Source of the DNA: Nocardia acidivorans NBRC 108247 | Lineage (GTDB): Bacteria > Actinomycetota > Actinomycetes > Mycobacteriales > Mycobacteriaceae | Assembly (NCBI RefSeq): GCF_001625085.1 | Contig: NZ_BDAW01000037.1 | Coordinates: forward strand, 1-64,000 | Length of the DNA: 64,000 bases | Direction: 5' to 3' | Notes under the pieces: model-generated | Told to the model about the DNA's origin: nothing | Database searches by the model: none | What the model saw: the letters and a program-made list of their open reading frames with translations, nothing else | Shown here: positions 26,218-34,603 of the stretch, in pieces | Position numbering within the stretch: the first letter of the stretch is position 1 | Layout of the letters: every line of letters starts with the position of its first letter | Program-made: the position numbers and the translations under genes

Positions 26218-26742
26218 ATGACTCAGTCTTCCGCGGTTGACCTCCACCGACCCAAGGTTGAGTACTTCAATGTCGAGGAACTCACCAATATCGACCCCAA
26301 GGGCTTCGTGCGACAGGTCGAGCGCTACCACGTCGAACCGTGGGGGCTGTACATGGCGCGCACCTCGGATCACCCCGAGTTCCACTACATCGAATCCTGG
26401 CTGCTGCCAAGCCTGTCCATTCGCGCGACGGTCTTCCACTTCACCCCGGCGCACCTGCGCGATCAGGACTACTACATCGATATCGGTGAATACGCGCAGG
26501 TCGCCCCGAAGAAGTGGAGATCGGTCGACCACTACCTGGATCTGGTGGTGCGCAGCAGCCGCGAGGTCGAGCTGCTCGATGTGGACGAACTGCTCGCCGC
26601 GCACGCCGCGGGCTATCTCGAACTCACCGAGGCGCAGCGCGCCATCGAGACCGCGACCACCGTCATCGACGGAATCGCCGCGCACGGGCACAGTTTCGAG
26701 GACTGGCTGCGCGCACGGGATATCACCCTGACGTGGATGTAG
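26218..26742 (+). CDS. DUF402 protein, paralogue 2
   Basis: A 174-aa DUF402 protein clearly paralogous to the one at 24957: both share EPWGLYM, FHYIESWLLP, YY-x-DIG and PKKWR in the same order, and end with a W-L/M residue. It lacks the N-terminal extension of paralogue 1. The ATG at 26218 has no strong Shine-Dalgarno. It converges on coaE, which ends 57 bases away and has a shortened C-terminal domain. A nucleoside phosphate phosphatase role is possible by family, but untested. Confidence 0.8.
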   Translation: MTQSSAVDLHRPKVEYFNVEELTNIDPKGFVRQVERYHVEPWGLYMARTSDHPEFHYIESWLLPSLSIRATVFHFTPAHLRDQDYYIDIGEYAQVAPKKWRSVDHYLDLVVRSSREVELLDVDELLAAHAAGYLELTEAQRAIETATTVIDGIAAHGHSFEDWLRARDITLTWM

Positions 26743-26799
26743 TTCCGGTTAGCCGCGGCCGAGTGCGCCACGGCGACCTCGTATCGGTTGTCGCGTGCG

Positions 26800-27753
26800 T
26801 CAGTTACCCACGGCGACAACCACATTCACCAGCCGCCCCGGGTCGGCGCCGGCGTGCGGCCACTCCCCCGCAGCGGCCGGGCGACCGGTGTCGCGCGGGA
26901 ACCCGGCATCGGCCAACCGATCTCGCAGCCCCTCGGCCACGGTCGCATCGGCGACGGTGATACGGATATCGAGGATATCCTCGGCGGGCTTGCCCGCGAC
27001 GGCGGTGGGCCCCACATGTTCGATGCGCAGCGCATCGGCCGCACAGGCCACCGCGAGCCGCGCGATGATGCGCTCGGCCTGGACCGGCCACCCCGGATTG
27101 GCCTCGACCACAGCCGATTCCGCCGGACGGGCGGCGGGGGTGCGGGTGCGCAGATTGCGTTCGAAGGGGATGAGCCGCTCGGTCCAGAGCGCGTGCACCG
27201 CGGGGGCGACCGCCCCCTCGTCGCCATTGTTGTCCAGCAGCACATCGGCGACGGCCCGGCGCTGCGCATCGGTGGCCTGCGCGGCGATTCGACTCCGCGC
27301 ATCGGCCTCGTCGACCCCGCGGAACTCCACCAGGCGGCGCAATCGCAGTTCCTGCGCGGCGTCCACCACCACCACCAGATTCATGAAGGGGGCGAGCCCG
27401 TTCTCCACCAGCAGCGGAATGTCCTGCACTACAATGCCGTCCGCGGGAGCCGAGGCGACCAGTTCGTTGGTGCGCTGACCGACCAGCGGATGGGTGATGC
27501 CGTTGAGGGTCGCACGGGCCTCGTCGCTGGCGAAGGCCTTGGCTGCCAGGGCCGGTCGGTCCAGGCTGCCGTCGGCGGCGAGGATATCGTCCCCGAATGC
27601 GGCGACCAAGGCCGCCAATCCCGGGGTGCCGGGCGCCACTACTTCGCGCGCGATAAGGTCGCTGTCCACCAGCAACGCGCCGTGTTCGACGAGAATGCGG
27701 GCCACGGTGGATTTGCCCGCTCCCATGCCTCCGGTGAGACCGATTCGCAACAT
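26800..27753 (-). CDS. coaE: Dephospho-CoA kinase with partial GrpB/UPF0157 domain
   Basis: A 317-aa protein. Residues 1-200 are dephospho-CoA kinase, the last CoA biosynthesis step: P-loop GLTGGMGAGKSTVA, substrate-binding DSDLIAREVV and QDIPLLVENGL. From about 225 a GrpB/UPF0157 domain starts (NPGWPVQAERI...IEHVGPTAVAGKPAEDILDI), as in mycobacterial CoaE. It ends abruptly at ADPGRLVNVVVAVGN, where M. tuberculosis CoaE (about 407 aa) continues for some 85 residues. No continuation was found in the other frames. The kinase part is complete, so CoA synthesis should be unaffected. Confidence 0.9.
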   Translation of the reverse strand: MLRIGLTGGMGAGKSTVARILVEHGALLVDSDLIAREVVAPGTPGLAALVAAFGDDILAADGSLDRPALAAKAFASDEARATLNGITHPLVGQRTNELVASAPADGIVVQDIPLLVENGLAPFMNLVVVVDAAQELRLRRLVEFRGVDEADARSRIAAQATDAQRRAVADVLLDNNGDEGAVAPAVHALWTERLIPFERNLRTRTPAARPAESAVVEANPGWPVQAERIIARLAVACAADALRIEHVGPTAVAGKPAEDILDIRITVADATVAEGLRDRLADAGFPRDTGRPAAAGEWPHAGADPGRLVNVVVAVGN

Positions 27754-28043
27754 TCGACAAGTCTGACAGCCGCGCCCGTGATCGCGCACACCACCCCTCA
27801 CCTGCCGAAAGTACCGATTACCCAGTGACTCGGGCGAATTCACCACCGGGCGGAGAGTTTGCCCATTCCGTGATATTCACGAGACCAATTCGCAACTATT
27901 TCGGCCAATCCGAACCGTTTGTCGGCAACATTCCGACACGCCGGGGCGAATGTCGTGCAAAATACGGCGTCGCACACTTTTGTTCCGCTAAGGTTCGCCG
28001 CAGGCGATCCAGGGCCGGGAAACACGTAGGAGAAGGAACACCA
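27754..28043. promoter_or_regulatory. Divergent intergenic region
   Basis: 290 bases between the starts of coaE (-) and the small protein at 28044 (+). It is rather AT-rich for this genome. I see no gene and no strong hairpin. Confidence 0.3.
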
Positions 28044-28259
28044 TTGGGCACCAGAAACATCCAGACGGGTCGGCACCGTCTGGGACTGCCGGGCATGATG
28101 CACTGCATCGAGATCCCCGCGGTCGCAGCGGCGCTCGCCGAGCATCGCCGCGGTTGGCTTTCCGCTTTGCTCAGCCCCGCCCGGCACAGCTTCGCCTCCA
28201 TGCGAAAACGCGCCGAGCGCCCCGCCGCCGTCCAATGGGTACCCGCCACCGCCGTCTGA
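28044..28259 (+). CDS. Small basic protein, 71 aa, unknown
   Basis: A TTG at 28044 lies behind a strong AGGAGAAGGA. The protein is Arg/His-rich and ends QWVPATAV; a central helix (IEIPAVAAALAEHRRGWLSALLSP) is amphipathic. I do not recognise a family. A terminator hairpin follows 15 bases after the stop, which supports a real gene. The ATGs at 28095 and 28098 are later alternatives. Confidence 0.45.
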   Translation: MGTRNIQTGRHRLGLPGMMHCIEIPAVAAALAEHRRGWLSALLSPARHSFASMRKRAERPAAVQWVPATAV

Positions 28260-28274
28260 CGTGCGAAAGCGCTT

Positions 28275-28303
28275 GTGGCCCAGCCCCTTCCGGGACTGGG
28301 CCA
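28275..28303. terminator. Bidirectional terminator
   Basis: GTGGCCCAG / CTGGGCCAC stem with a 11-base loop, between the 71-aa gene (+) and the phospholipase gene (-). Confidence 0.65.
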
Positions 28304-28325
28304 CTAACGCGTGCGCGGCGCGGGG

Positions 28326-29855
28326 TCAGACCAGACCGCTGGGCCTGCGACGGGTCCCCGGCTCCTGCGCGGGCATGGCGTTGGGCGGCACCGGATACGG
28401 CGTACCGGCATTCGCCGTACCCAGGGCGAGGTTCGGACCACACTGCGCCAGTGCGGCATTCAGCTTTCGGTCCGCCGGGCCGACGGCGGGCTTCGCCGCG
28501 TCCGGCGACGACCGGAAGTCGAAGGTCGAGGTCATATCGCCGGTGACACCGCGCCGCCAGGCGGTCAGGTTCGGCACGTCCACCCCGAAGCGGCGCTCCA
28601 GCAGCCGCAGCTGCGAGGTGTGGTCGAAGGTCTCCGAGGCGACGAGTCCACCGCGGCTGTACGGCGAGATGACAAAGCACGGCACGCGATAGCCCAGGCC
28701 GATCGGTCCGGCGATGCCCTCGGATTTGTGCGCCTGGTCCAGGGGAACGGTCAGGTATTCACCGGCGGTTCCCGGCGGCGGGGTCGGTGGCGTCACGTGA
28801 TCGAAGAAGCCGCCGTTCTCGTCATAGCTGACGATCAGCGCGGTCTTCTCCCACACCTTCGGATTCGAGGTGAGGATGTCCAGCACCTGCATGATGCCGA
28901 CCGCGCCCAAAGCCGGTGGCAGCGCGGGATGTTCGCAATTGAGCAGGGACGGAATCACCCAGGAGACATTGGGCAGCTGATCCGCGGCCACATCGGCGGC
29001 GAAATCGCTCGGGTACACCGGGGCCTTACCCCGGCGCGCCAGCTCCGAGGCCGGATCGGCGGCCTGTTTGAAGCACCCCATCATGCCGTCCAGGATCACC
29101 GAGGACAACGGCCCCACATCGCGATTGTTGTAGATCTTCCAGCTCACCCCGGCATCGGAGAGGTTCTCCGGCATGGTCCGCCAGCTGTACGCGTTCTGCG
29201 GAATCATGGTGGGCGTCTCGAGCAGCGGTCCACCGGCCACGCCGTCCGGGTCGATGGTGGCCGAAACCCAGTACAGCCGATTGGGATCGGTGGGTCCGAG
29301 CACCGAGCAGTGGTAGTTGTCGGCGATGGTGAAGGCGTCGGCGAGATCGTAGTGCACCGGAATATCGGCGCGGGTGTAGTAGCCCATGGCCGCGGGACCG
29401 TTCGCCGCGCCGACCGAGGCGATGGACATCGGCATCCAGCCGTCGTTCTTCCCGTTGTTCCACGCCCTGTGCATGCCCGCCCAGGTGTGGTCGGGATCGT
29501 TGATGCACTCACCGTCCAGGGACGGGCCGCGTTCGGTGTCCAGCCGGAACGGGTTGATGAAACCGTCTGGGGTGGGCCCCACCCCGGGCGCGTACCCGTA
29601 CTGGTTCCACGCCGGTGACGGATCGTCGAATCCGCGTACGCCGGAAAGGGTTCCGAAGTAGTGATCGAAGGATCGGTTCTCCTGCATCAGCAGCACGAAG
29701 TGCTCGATATCGCCGAGTCCGCCCATCCCCGCGGGATCGGCGGCGTACGCGCGATCGATAATCGGATTGGCCCAGGAGGCCAGCATTCCCGCCCCGCCCG
29801 CGACCATGGCCTTGGCCATGAAGTCACGCCTGTTGATGCCGTCGAACACACCCAT
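28326..29855 (-). CDS. Tat-exported phospholipase C / phosphoesterase
   Basis: A 509-aa enzyme of the bacterial non-haemolytic phospholipase C (acid phosphatase-like phosphoesterase) family. A twin-arginine signal is present (NRRDFMAKAMVAGGAGMLA). Catalytic-core motifs include EHFVLLMQENRSFDHYFGTLSGVRGF, the metal-binding DENGGFFDHVTPP and VPCFVISPYSRGG. Mycobacterial PlcA-D of this family cleave phosphatidylcholine and sphingomyelin. The C-terminal domain seen in longer Pseudomonas PlcN/PlcH is missing, as in mycobacteria. The ATG at 29855 gives a normal Tat signal. Confidence 0.9.
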   Translation of the reverse strand: MGVFDGINRRDFMAKAMVAGGAGMLASWANPIIDRAYAADPAGMGGLGDIEHFVLLMQENRSFDHYFGTLSGVRGFDDPSPAWNQYGYAPGVGPTPDGFINPFRLDTERGPSLDGECINDPDHTWAGMHRAWNNGKNDGWMPMSIASVGAANGPAAMGYYTRADIPVHYDLADAFTIADNYHCSVLGPTDPNRLYWVSATIDPDGVAGGPLLETPTMIPQNAYSWRTMPENLSDAGVSWKIYNNRDVGPLSSVILDGMMGCFKQAADPASELARRGKAPVYPSDFAADVAADQLPNVSWVIPSLLNCEHPALPPALGAVGIMQVLDILTSNPKVWEKTALIVSYDENGGFFDHVTPPTPPPGTAGEYLTVPLDQAHKSEGIAGPIGLGYRVPCFVISPYSRGGLVASETFDHTSQLRLLERRFGVDVPNLTAWRRGVTGDMTSTFDFRSSPDAAKPAVGPADRKLNAALAQCGPNLALGTANAGTPYPVPPNAMPAQEPGTRRRPSGLV

Positions 29856-30032
29856 GCTTCGGTAGCGCCTTTCCTGAGAAGCCAGAATCAGAGACACGTT
29901 AGCGTGCCGAGTCCCTTCGGTCCCGGCACGACACCTGCATCCAACCCGCCGGCGATGTCCGGACAGCGAATCCCCGGTATCCCCGGGGTTTCCCGGGGCG
30001 AGAGCTACCTCTCACCGCGGTGCGAACAGCGA

Positions 30033-30064
30033 AAGTCCCCGAGTCCAAAGGGACTCGGGGACTT
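30033..30064 (-). terminator. rpsA terminator
   Basis: A perfect 14-bp stem (AAGTCCCCGAGTCC / GGACTCGGGGACTT) with a 4-base loop lies about 33 bases past the rpsA stop on the minus strand. Confidence 0.85.
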
Positions 30065-30096
30065 GTCGACTATCGCGTTACCGCGTCAGCTGCGAA

Positions 30097-31575
30097 TCAG
30101 GCGTTGCCCGACAGCTTCTCACGCAGTGCGGCCAGCTGGGCGTCGCTCGCGAGCGAGCCACCGGCGGATTCGGTCGGCGAGGAGGACGACGACGAAGCGG
30201 CGGCCTGCGAACCGGTCTCGGAGGAGTAGTTCTGCGGTCCGCCGTTGGCGGCCTCAGCGGCGGCGTCGGCCGCCATCTTCTCCATCTGAGCGGTGTGCAT
30301 CTTGTGGCGACGCTCGGCCTCGGCGTACCGGCCTTCCCACTCTTCACGCTGCTTGTCGAAGCCCTCGAGCCATTCGTTGGTCTCGGGATCGAAGCCCTCG
30401 GGGAAGATGTAGTTGCCCTGGTCGTCGTAGCTGTCCGCCATGCCGTACTTGGACGGATCGAACTCGGCGTTGTAGTCCTCGTTCGCCTGCTTCAGCGACA
30501 GCGAGATACGACGACGCTCGAGGTCGATGTCGATGACCTTGACCATCGCGTCGTCGCCGACTGCGACAACCTGGTCCGGGACCTCGACGTGGCGCTCGGC
30601 CAGCTCGGAGATGTGCACCAGGCCCTCGATGCCCTCTTCGACGCGCACGAAAGCGCCGAACGGAACCAGCTTGGTGACCTTGCCCGGGACGATCTGACCG
30701 ATCGCGTGGGTCCGGGCGAACTGACGCCACGGGTCTTCCTGAGTCGCCTTGAGCGACAGGGAGACACGCTCGCGGTCCAGGTCGACGTCGAGCACCTCGA
30801 CGGTGACCTCGTTGCCGACCTCGACAACCTCGGACGGGTGATCGATGTGCTTCCAGGACAGCTCGGAGACGTGCACCAGGCCGTCGACGCCACCCAGGTC
30901 CACGAAGGCGCCGAAGTTGACGATGGAGGACACGACGCCCTTGCGGACCTGGCCCTTCTGCAGCTGGTGCAGGAACTCGGAGCGGACCTCGGACTGGGTC
31001 TGCTCCAGCCAAGCGCGACGCGAGAGCACCACGTTGTTGCGGTTCTTGTCGAGCTCGATGATCTTGGCCTCGATCTCCTTGCCGACGTACGGCTGGAGGT
31101 CGCGGACACGACGCATCTCGACGAGCGAAGCGGGGAGGAAGCCGCGGAGACCGATGTCGAGGATCAGGCCGCCCTTGACGACCTCGATGACGGTGCCCTT
31201 GACGGCCTCGTCCTTCTCCTTGAGCTCCTCGATCGTGCCCCAAGCCCGCTCGTACTGCGCGCGCTTCTTCGACAGGATCAGGCGGCCTTCCTTGTCCTCC
31301 TTGGTGAGAACGAGGGCCTCGACCTCATCACCCACGGAAACGACCTCATTCGGGTCGACATCGTGCTTGATGGAGAGTTCGCGAGAGGGGATGACGCCTT
31401 CGGTCTTGTAACCGATGTCGAGAAGGACCTCGTCACGATCGACCTTGACAATGGTGCCTTCGACGATATCGCCGTCGTTGAAGTACTTGATCGTCTTGTC
31501 GATAGCGGCGAGGAAGTCCTCGGCAGTGCCGATGTCATTAACGGCTACCTGCGGCGAGGTCACAGTAGTGGGCAT
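30097..31575 (-). CDS. rpsA: 30S ribosomal protein S1
   Basis: A 492-aa S1 protein with four S1 RNA-binding repeats (starts near residues 35, 120, 205 and 292: DGDIVEGTIV, EAVKGTVIEV, VRKGVVSSIV, GQIVPGKVTK) and a Ser/Ala-rich C-terminal tail ending LASDAQLAALREKLSGNA. It binds mRNA on the 30S subunit and, in mycobacteria, interacts with the trans-translation machinery; the conserved tail is the region affected in some pyrazinamide-resistant strains. The ATG at 31575 (MPTTVTSPQVAVNDIG) matches the mycobacterial start. A second in-frame ATG at 31617 begins with the same codons (see the repeat feature). Confidence 0.97.
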   Translation of the reverse strand: MPTTVTSPQVAVNDIGTAEDFLAAIDKTIKYFNDGDIVEGTIVKVDRDEVLLDIGYKTEGVIPSRELSIKHDVDPNEVVSVGDEVEALVLTKEDKEGRLILSKKRAQYERAWGTIEELKEKDEAVKGTVIEVVKGGLILDIGLRGFLPASLVEMRRVRDLQPYVGKEIEAKIIELDKNRNNVVLSRRAWLEQTQSEVRSEFLHQLQKGQVRKGVVSSIVNFGAFVDLGGVDGLVHVSELSWKHIDHPSEVVEVGNEVTVEVLDVDLDRERVSLSLKATQEDPWRQFARTHAIGQIVPGKVTKLVPFGAFVRVEEGIEGLVHISELAERHVEVPDQVVAVGDDAMVKVIDIDLERRRISLSLKQANEDYNAEFDPSKYGMADSYDDQGNYIFPEGFDPETNEWLEGFDKQREEWEGRYAEAERRHKMHTAQMEKMAADAAAEAANGGPQNYSSETGSQAAASSSSSSPTESAGGSLASDAQLAALREKLSGNA

Positions 31576-31620
31576 GTGTGAGGTTGCTCCGGACGGATTG
31601 TGGTCGGTAGTGGGCATGTG
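31565..31620 (-). repeat. Duplicated start-codon segment at rpsA
   Basis: The 14-mer GTAGTGGGCATGTG occurs at 31565-31578 and 31607-31620, exactly 42 bases apart, so that ATGCCCACTAC is read in frame twice (MPTT...SHMPTTVTS). The inner copy fits the conserved N-terminus. The outer copy has a poorer ribosome site. Confidence 0.75.
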
Positions 31621-31870
31621 GGCTTTCGGTATTGCTGCGAACACACAGCTGATGGAACTAACGTTGGTCATGCGACAGCACATCGCTGTGGCGGAGCACA
31701 ACGCTGCCCTGAAAAGCATGCGGACTCACAGCACGATTGTCTGCTCTGCTCGCCCCCGTGAGTTACCCCAGAGAATCGAGTACAGAAGACACTCGCGGGA
31801 AACAGCGTACGCGAGGTCTGTTGTACCAAGCAAACACGGGTCCCCCGGCGCGAGTCGATAGGGTTACGCA

Positions 31871-32743
31871 ATGGCCGAAGATCTCCCCACGCCCCCCGAT
31901 GATACCCGTCATGCCGAGGCGAATTCCCTGCTCGGAACGGTGGGAGTGGCGCGCACCAAGATTGACTCCACCGCCAGCGAAAGAGCCAGTCGCCGATGGT
32001 GGGACGCGGACGCCGCGGCCTACCACGAGACGCACGCGGATTTCCTGGGCGTGGATTCGGCTGCGGGCGAGTTCATCTGGTGTCCGGAGGGCATGCACGA
32101 GGGTGACTGGCGACTGCTCGGCGACATTGTGGACAAGCACATATTGGAGATCGGCTGCGGGTCCGCGCCGTGCTCGCGCTGGCTCGCCGCGCACGGGGCG
32201 CATCCGGTCGGACTCGACATCTCGCGGCAGATGCTCGAACGCGGCAGGAGCGCCATGGCGGCGGGCGGTCCGCGGGTGCCGCTGGTGCAGGCGGGCGCGG
32301 AGGCGCTGCCGTTCACGGACGCCAGCTTCGATCTGGCGTGCTCGGCCTTCGGCGGAGTGCCGTTCGTGGCCGACTCGGGACAGGTCATGAGCGAGGTGGC
32401 GCGGGTGCTGCGGCCGGGTGGGCGGTGGGTGTTCTCCGTCAACCACCCCATGCGCTGGATCTTCCCGGACGATCCCGGACCGGAGGGGCTGCGCGCCACC
32501 ATCCCGTACTTCGACCGCACGCCGTACGTGGAGTTGGACGGGGACGGGGAGCCCACCTATGTCGAGCATCACCGCACCATCGGCGATCGGGTGCGCGAGA
32601 TCGTCTCCGCCGGACTGACTTTGGTCGACATCATCGAACCCGAATGGCCGGAGTGGCTGGAGCGCGAATGGGGTCAGTGGAGTCCGCTGCGGGGTGAGAT
32701 CTTCCCCGGCACAGCCATTTTCGTCACCGAGAAACCCGCTTGA
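31871..32743 (+). CDS. Class I SAM-dependent methyltransferase
   Basis: A 290-aa methyltransferase. Motif I is HILEIGCGSAPCSRWLAA (about 95-112), followed by the acidic HPVGLDIS strand and a motif IV-like DLACSAFGG; EVARVLRPGGRWVFSVNHPMRW is the post-IV segment. The N-terminal 45 residues include RRWWDADAAAYHETHADFLG, found in an actinobacterial family that lies next to rpsA or coaE in several genomes. Substrate unknown. The C-terminal part (PEWPEWLEREWGQWSPLRGE) is conserved in that family. Confidence 0.82.
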   Translation: MAEDLPTPPDDTRHAEANSLLGTVGVARTKIDSTASERASRRWWDADAAAYHETHADFLGVDSAAGEFIWCPEGMHEGDWRLLGDIVDKHILEIGCGSAPCSRWLAAHGAHPVGLDISRQMLERGRSAMAAGGPRVPLVQAGAEALPFTDASFDLACSAFGGVPFVADSGQVMSEVARVLRPGGRWVFSVNHPMRWIFPDDPGPEGLRATIPYFDRTPYVELDGDGEPTYVEHHRTIGDRVREIVSAGLTLVDIIEPEWPEWLEREWGQWSPLRGEIFPGTAIFVTEKPA

Positions 32744-32803
32744 ACGATCCCGGCCATCGCGCCGGGACTGCCGTGTCGAGCCCGGGTGTGGTAGGCGTAC
32801 CAG

Positions 32804-34312
32804 GTGCAGGAAAGTCCGTTCGGGCGGTATCGGCTTCTCGGGCTGCTCGGCGAAGGGGGTATGGGGCGGGTCTACCGCGCCTTCGACAATGAGACCGAGC
32901 GGGTGGTGGCGCTCAAGGTGCTGCCGCCGCAGTTCGCGCATGATCCGGTGTACCGGGAGCGGTTCCGGCGCGAGGCACAGGCGGCGGCGCGGCTGAGCGA
33001 ACCGCACATCATTCCGATCCACGGGTACGGGGAGATCGACGGGCGACTCTTCCTGGATATGCGGCTGGTCGAGGGGATCGACCTGGCGACGGTGCTCGCC
33101 GATTCCGGACGGCTCGCCCCCGTGCGCGCCGTCGAGACCCTCGCGCAGATCGCCGCCGCCCTCGATGCCGCGCATCGAGCCGGTCTGGTGCATCGAGATG
33201 TGAAGCCCTCCAACATCCTCACCACCCCGGACGGGTTCGCCTACCTGATCGATTTCGGAATCGCCCGGGGCGAGAACGACTCCGACCTGACCACCATGGG
33301 CGCGGCCATCGGCACCTTCGCCTATATGGCTCCCGAGCGGCTCGCCAATGACGCGTACGACGGTCGCGCGGATGTGTACTCGCTCGCCTGCGTGCTGTAC
33401 GAATGCCTGGCGGGCTCGAAACCGTTTCCGGGCAACAGCGTCGAACGCCAGATCGCCGCCCACCTGTCCGCGCCGCCGCCCAGGCCCTCGGTGAGCGGCC
33501 CGGGCATCGCCGTCGACTTCGACGCGGTCATCGCCCGCGGTATGGCCAAGAATCCGGCCGATCGCTATCCGACGGCGGGCGCGCTGGCCGAGGCGGCGCG
33601 CATCGCGGCGCGGCGGTCTGCTGCCGGGTTCGCCGCGCCGGAGCCGAATACCGCTGTCACGCAGGTCAATTCGCTTCAGCCACCGCGGGTCGGGCCGCAC
33701 ACCACACCCGTCTCGACCGCCGACACCCAGGTGGTGCGCGCGGCCGCCCCCGACCCGGCCAAGCGCTCGTTCAGCGCGCTGCTGTGGGCCGCCACCGCCA
33801 TGGCGGTGCTCATCGCGATCGGGGTGGTCGTGGTCCCCATGGTGCGCCAGGGCTCGACCTCATCGAATTCCGCGACCGCGCCCGGTCCTCAGGCCACCAC
33901 CATGGTTCCCCCGAGTCCGGTGCACACCGGGAGCGCGGCCCCCGGTACGGGTCCGCTGACCGGGGCGAGCCCCGTGATCACCCCGCCCCCGGCCGATACC
34001 GCGAGCGCCCTGGCCGATTTCGTCCGGGGGCATTACGCCCTGCTGCCGGGGGATCCGGCGGCGGCATGGGCGCGGCTGACCCCGCGCTACCAAGGCTATA
34101 TCGGCGGCTACGATGTCTACCGATCCTTCTGGGGCACAGTCGATTCCGTCACGATCTCGGATGTGACCGCCGATCCGAATTCGATGACGGTCACCTATCG
34201 CCTGTCGTTCCGCTACAACAATGGCACACCGGCCGCCGCCGAACAGCGCCGCGCCCATCTGGTGCGCACTGGCGACACACTCGTGATCGACAGTGCCGAC
34301 CCGATTTCCTGA
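32804..34312 (+). CDS. Membrane Ser/Thr protein kinase (PknE/PknH-like)
   Basis: A 502-aa receptor-type kinase. Kinase domain, about 1-270: P-loop GEGGMGRVYRA, catalytic Lys in VALKVL, HRDVKPSNIL, DFGIAR and APER. A juxtamembrane linker follows with Thr-rich candidate autophosphorylation sites, then one transmembrane helix (about 325-348, LLWAATAMAVLIAIGVVVVP). An extracellular Pro/Thr/Ser spacer leads to a roughly 105-residue C-terminal domain (ALADFVRGHYALLPGDPAAAWARLTPRYQG) of NTF2-like appearance, probably a ligand sensor. GTG start. It lies 60 bases after the methyltransferase gene and may be co-transcribed. Confidence 0.9.
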   Translation: MQESPFGRYRLLGLLGEGGMGRVYRAFDNETERVVALKVLPPQFAHDPVYRERFRREAQAAARLSEPHIIPIHGYGEIDGRLFLDMRLVEGIDLATVLADSGRLAPVRAVETLAQIAAALDAAHRAGLVHRDVKPSNILTTPDGFAYLIDFGIARGENDSDLTTMGAAIGTFAYMAPERLANDAYDGRADVYSLACVLYECLAGSKPFPGNSVERQIAAHLSAPPPRPSVSGPGIAVDFDAVIARGMAKNPADRYPTAGALAEAARIAARRSAAGFAAPEPNTAVTQVNSLQPPRVGPHTTPVSTADTQVVRAAAPDPAKRSFSALLWAATAMAVLIAIGVVVVPMVRQGSTSSNSATAPGPQATTMVPPSPVHTGSAAPGTGPLTGASPVITPPPADTASALADFVRGHYALLPGDPAAAWARLTPRYQGYIGGYDVYRSFWGTVDSVTISDVTADPNSMTVTYRLSFRYNNGTPAAAEQRRAHLVRTGDTLVIDSADPIS

Positions 34313-34438
34313 CCGCCGGTGCGGCAGGCCCAGTTCGTGCACCGATCGGCCGCGAGCCGGTACGGCCGGAGGTCGGCACCGGCCGCACACCGGGAAGAAC
34401 CCCGCCGCACGATGGGTGCGACGGGGCGTCGGATTCCG

Positions 34439-34603
34439 CTATTTCGCTTCTCGCCCAGCGGCTTTGAGAGCTGCGCGGAGGGCGTACTCGATTTGGGCGT
34501 TGATGCTGCGGAGGTCGTCGGCGGCCCATTTGGCGATGGCGTCGTGGACGGCGGGGTCCAGCCGCAGCAGGACTCGCTTCGGCTCGCGTTTGGCCGCCGA
34601 CAT
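34439..34603 (-). CDS. Small ribbon-helix-helix-like (Arc-type) protein
   Basis: A 54-aa protein, KRVLLRLDPAVHDAIAKWAADDLRSINAQIEYALRAAL, which reads like a ribbon-helix-helix DNA-binding fold: beta strand RVLLRL, then two helices. Its start overlaps the stop of the SPFH gene (TGATG at 34601-34605), so the two are translationally coupled. In other actinobacteria a small Arc-like protein accompanies an SPFH protein, which suggests a conserved pair of unknown purpose. Confidence 0.75.
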   Translation of the reverse strand: MSAAKREPKRVLLRLDPAVHDAIAKWAADDLRSINAQIEYALRAALKAAGREAK

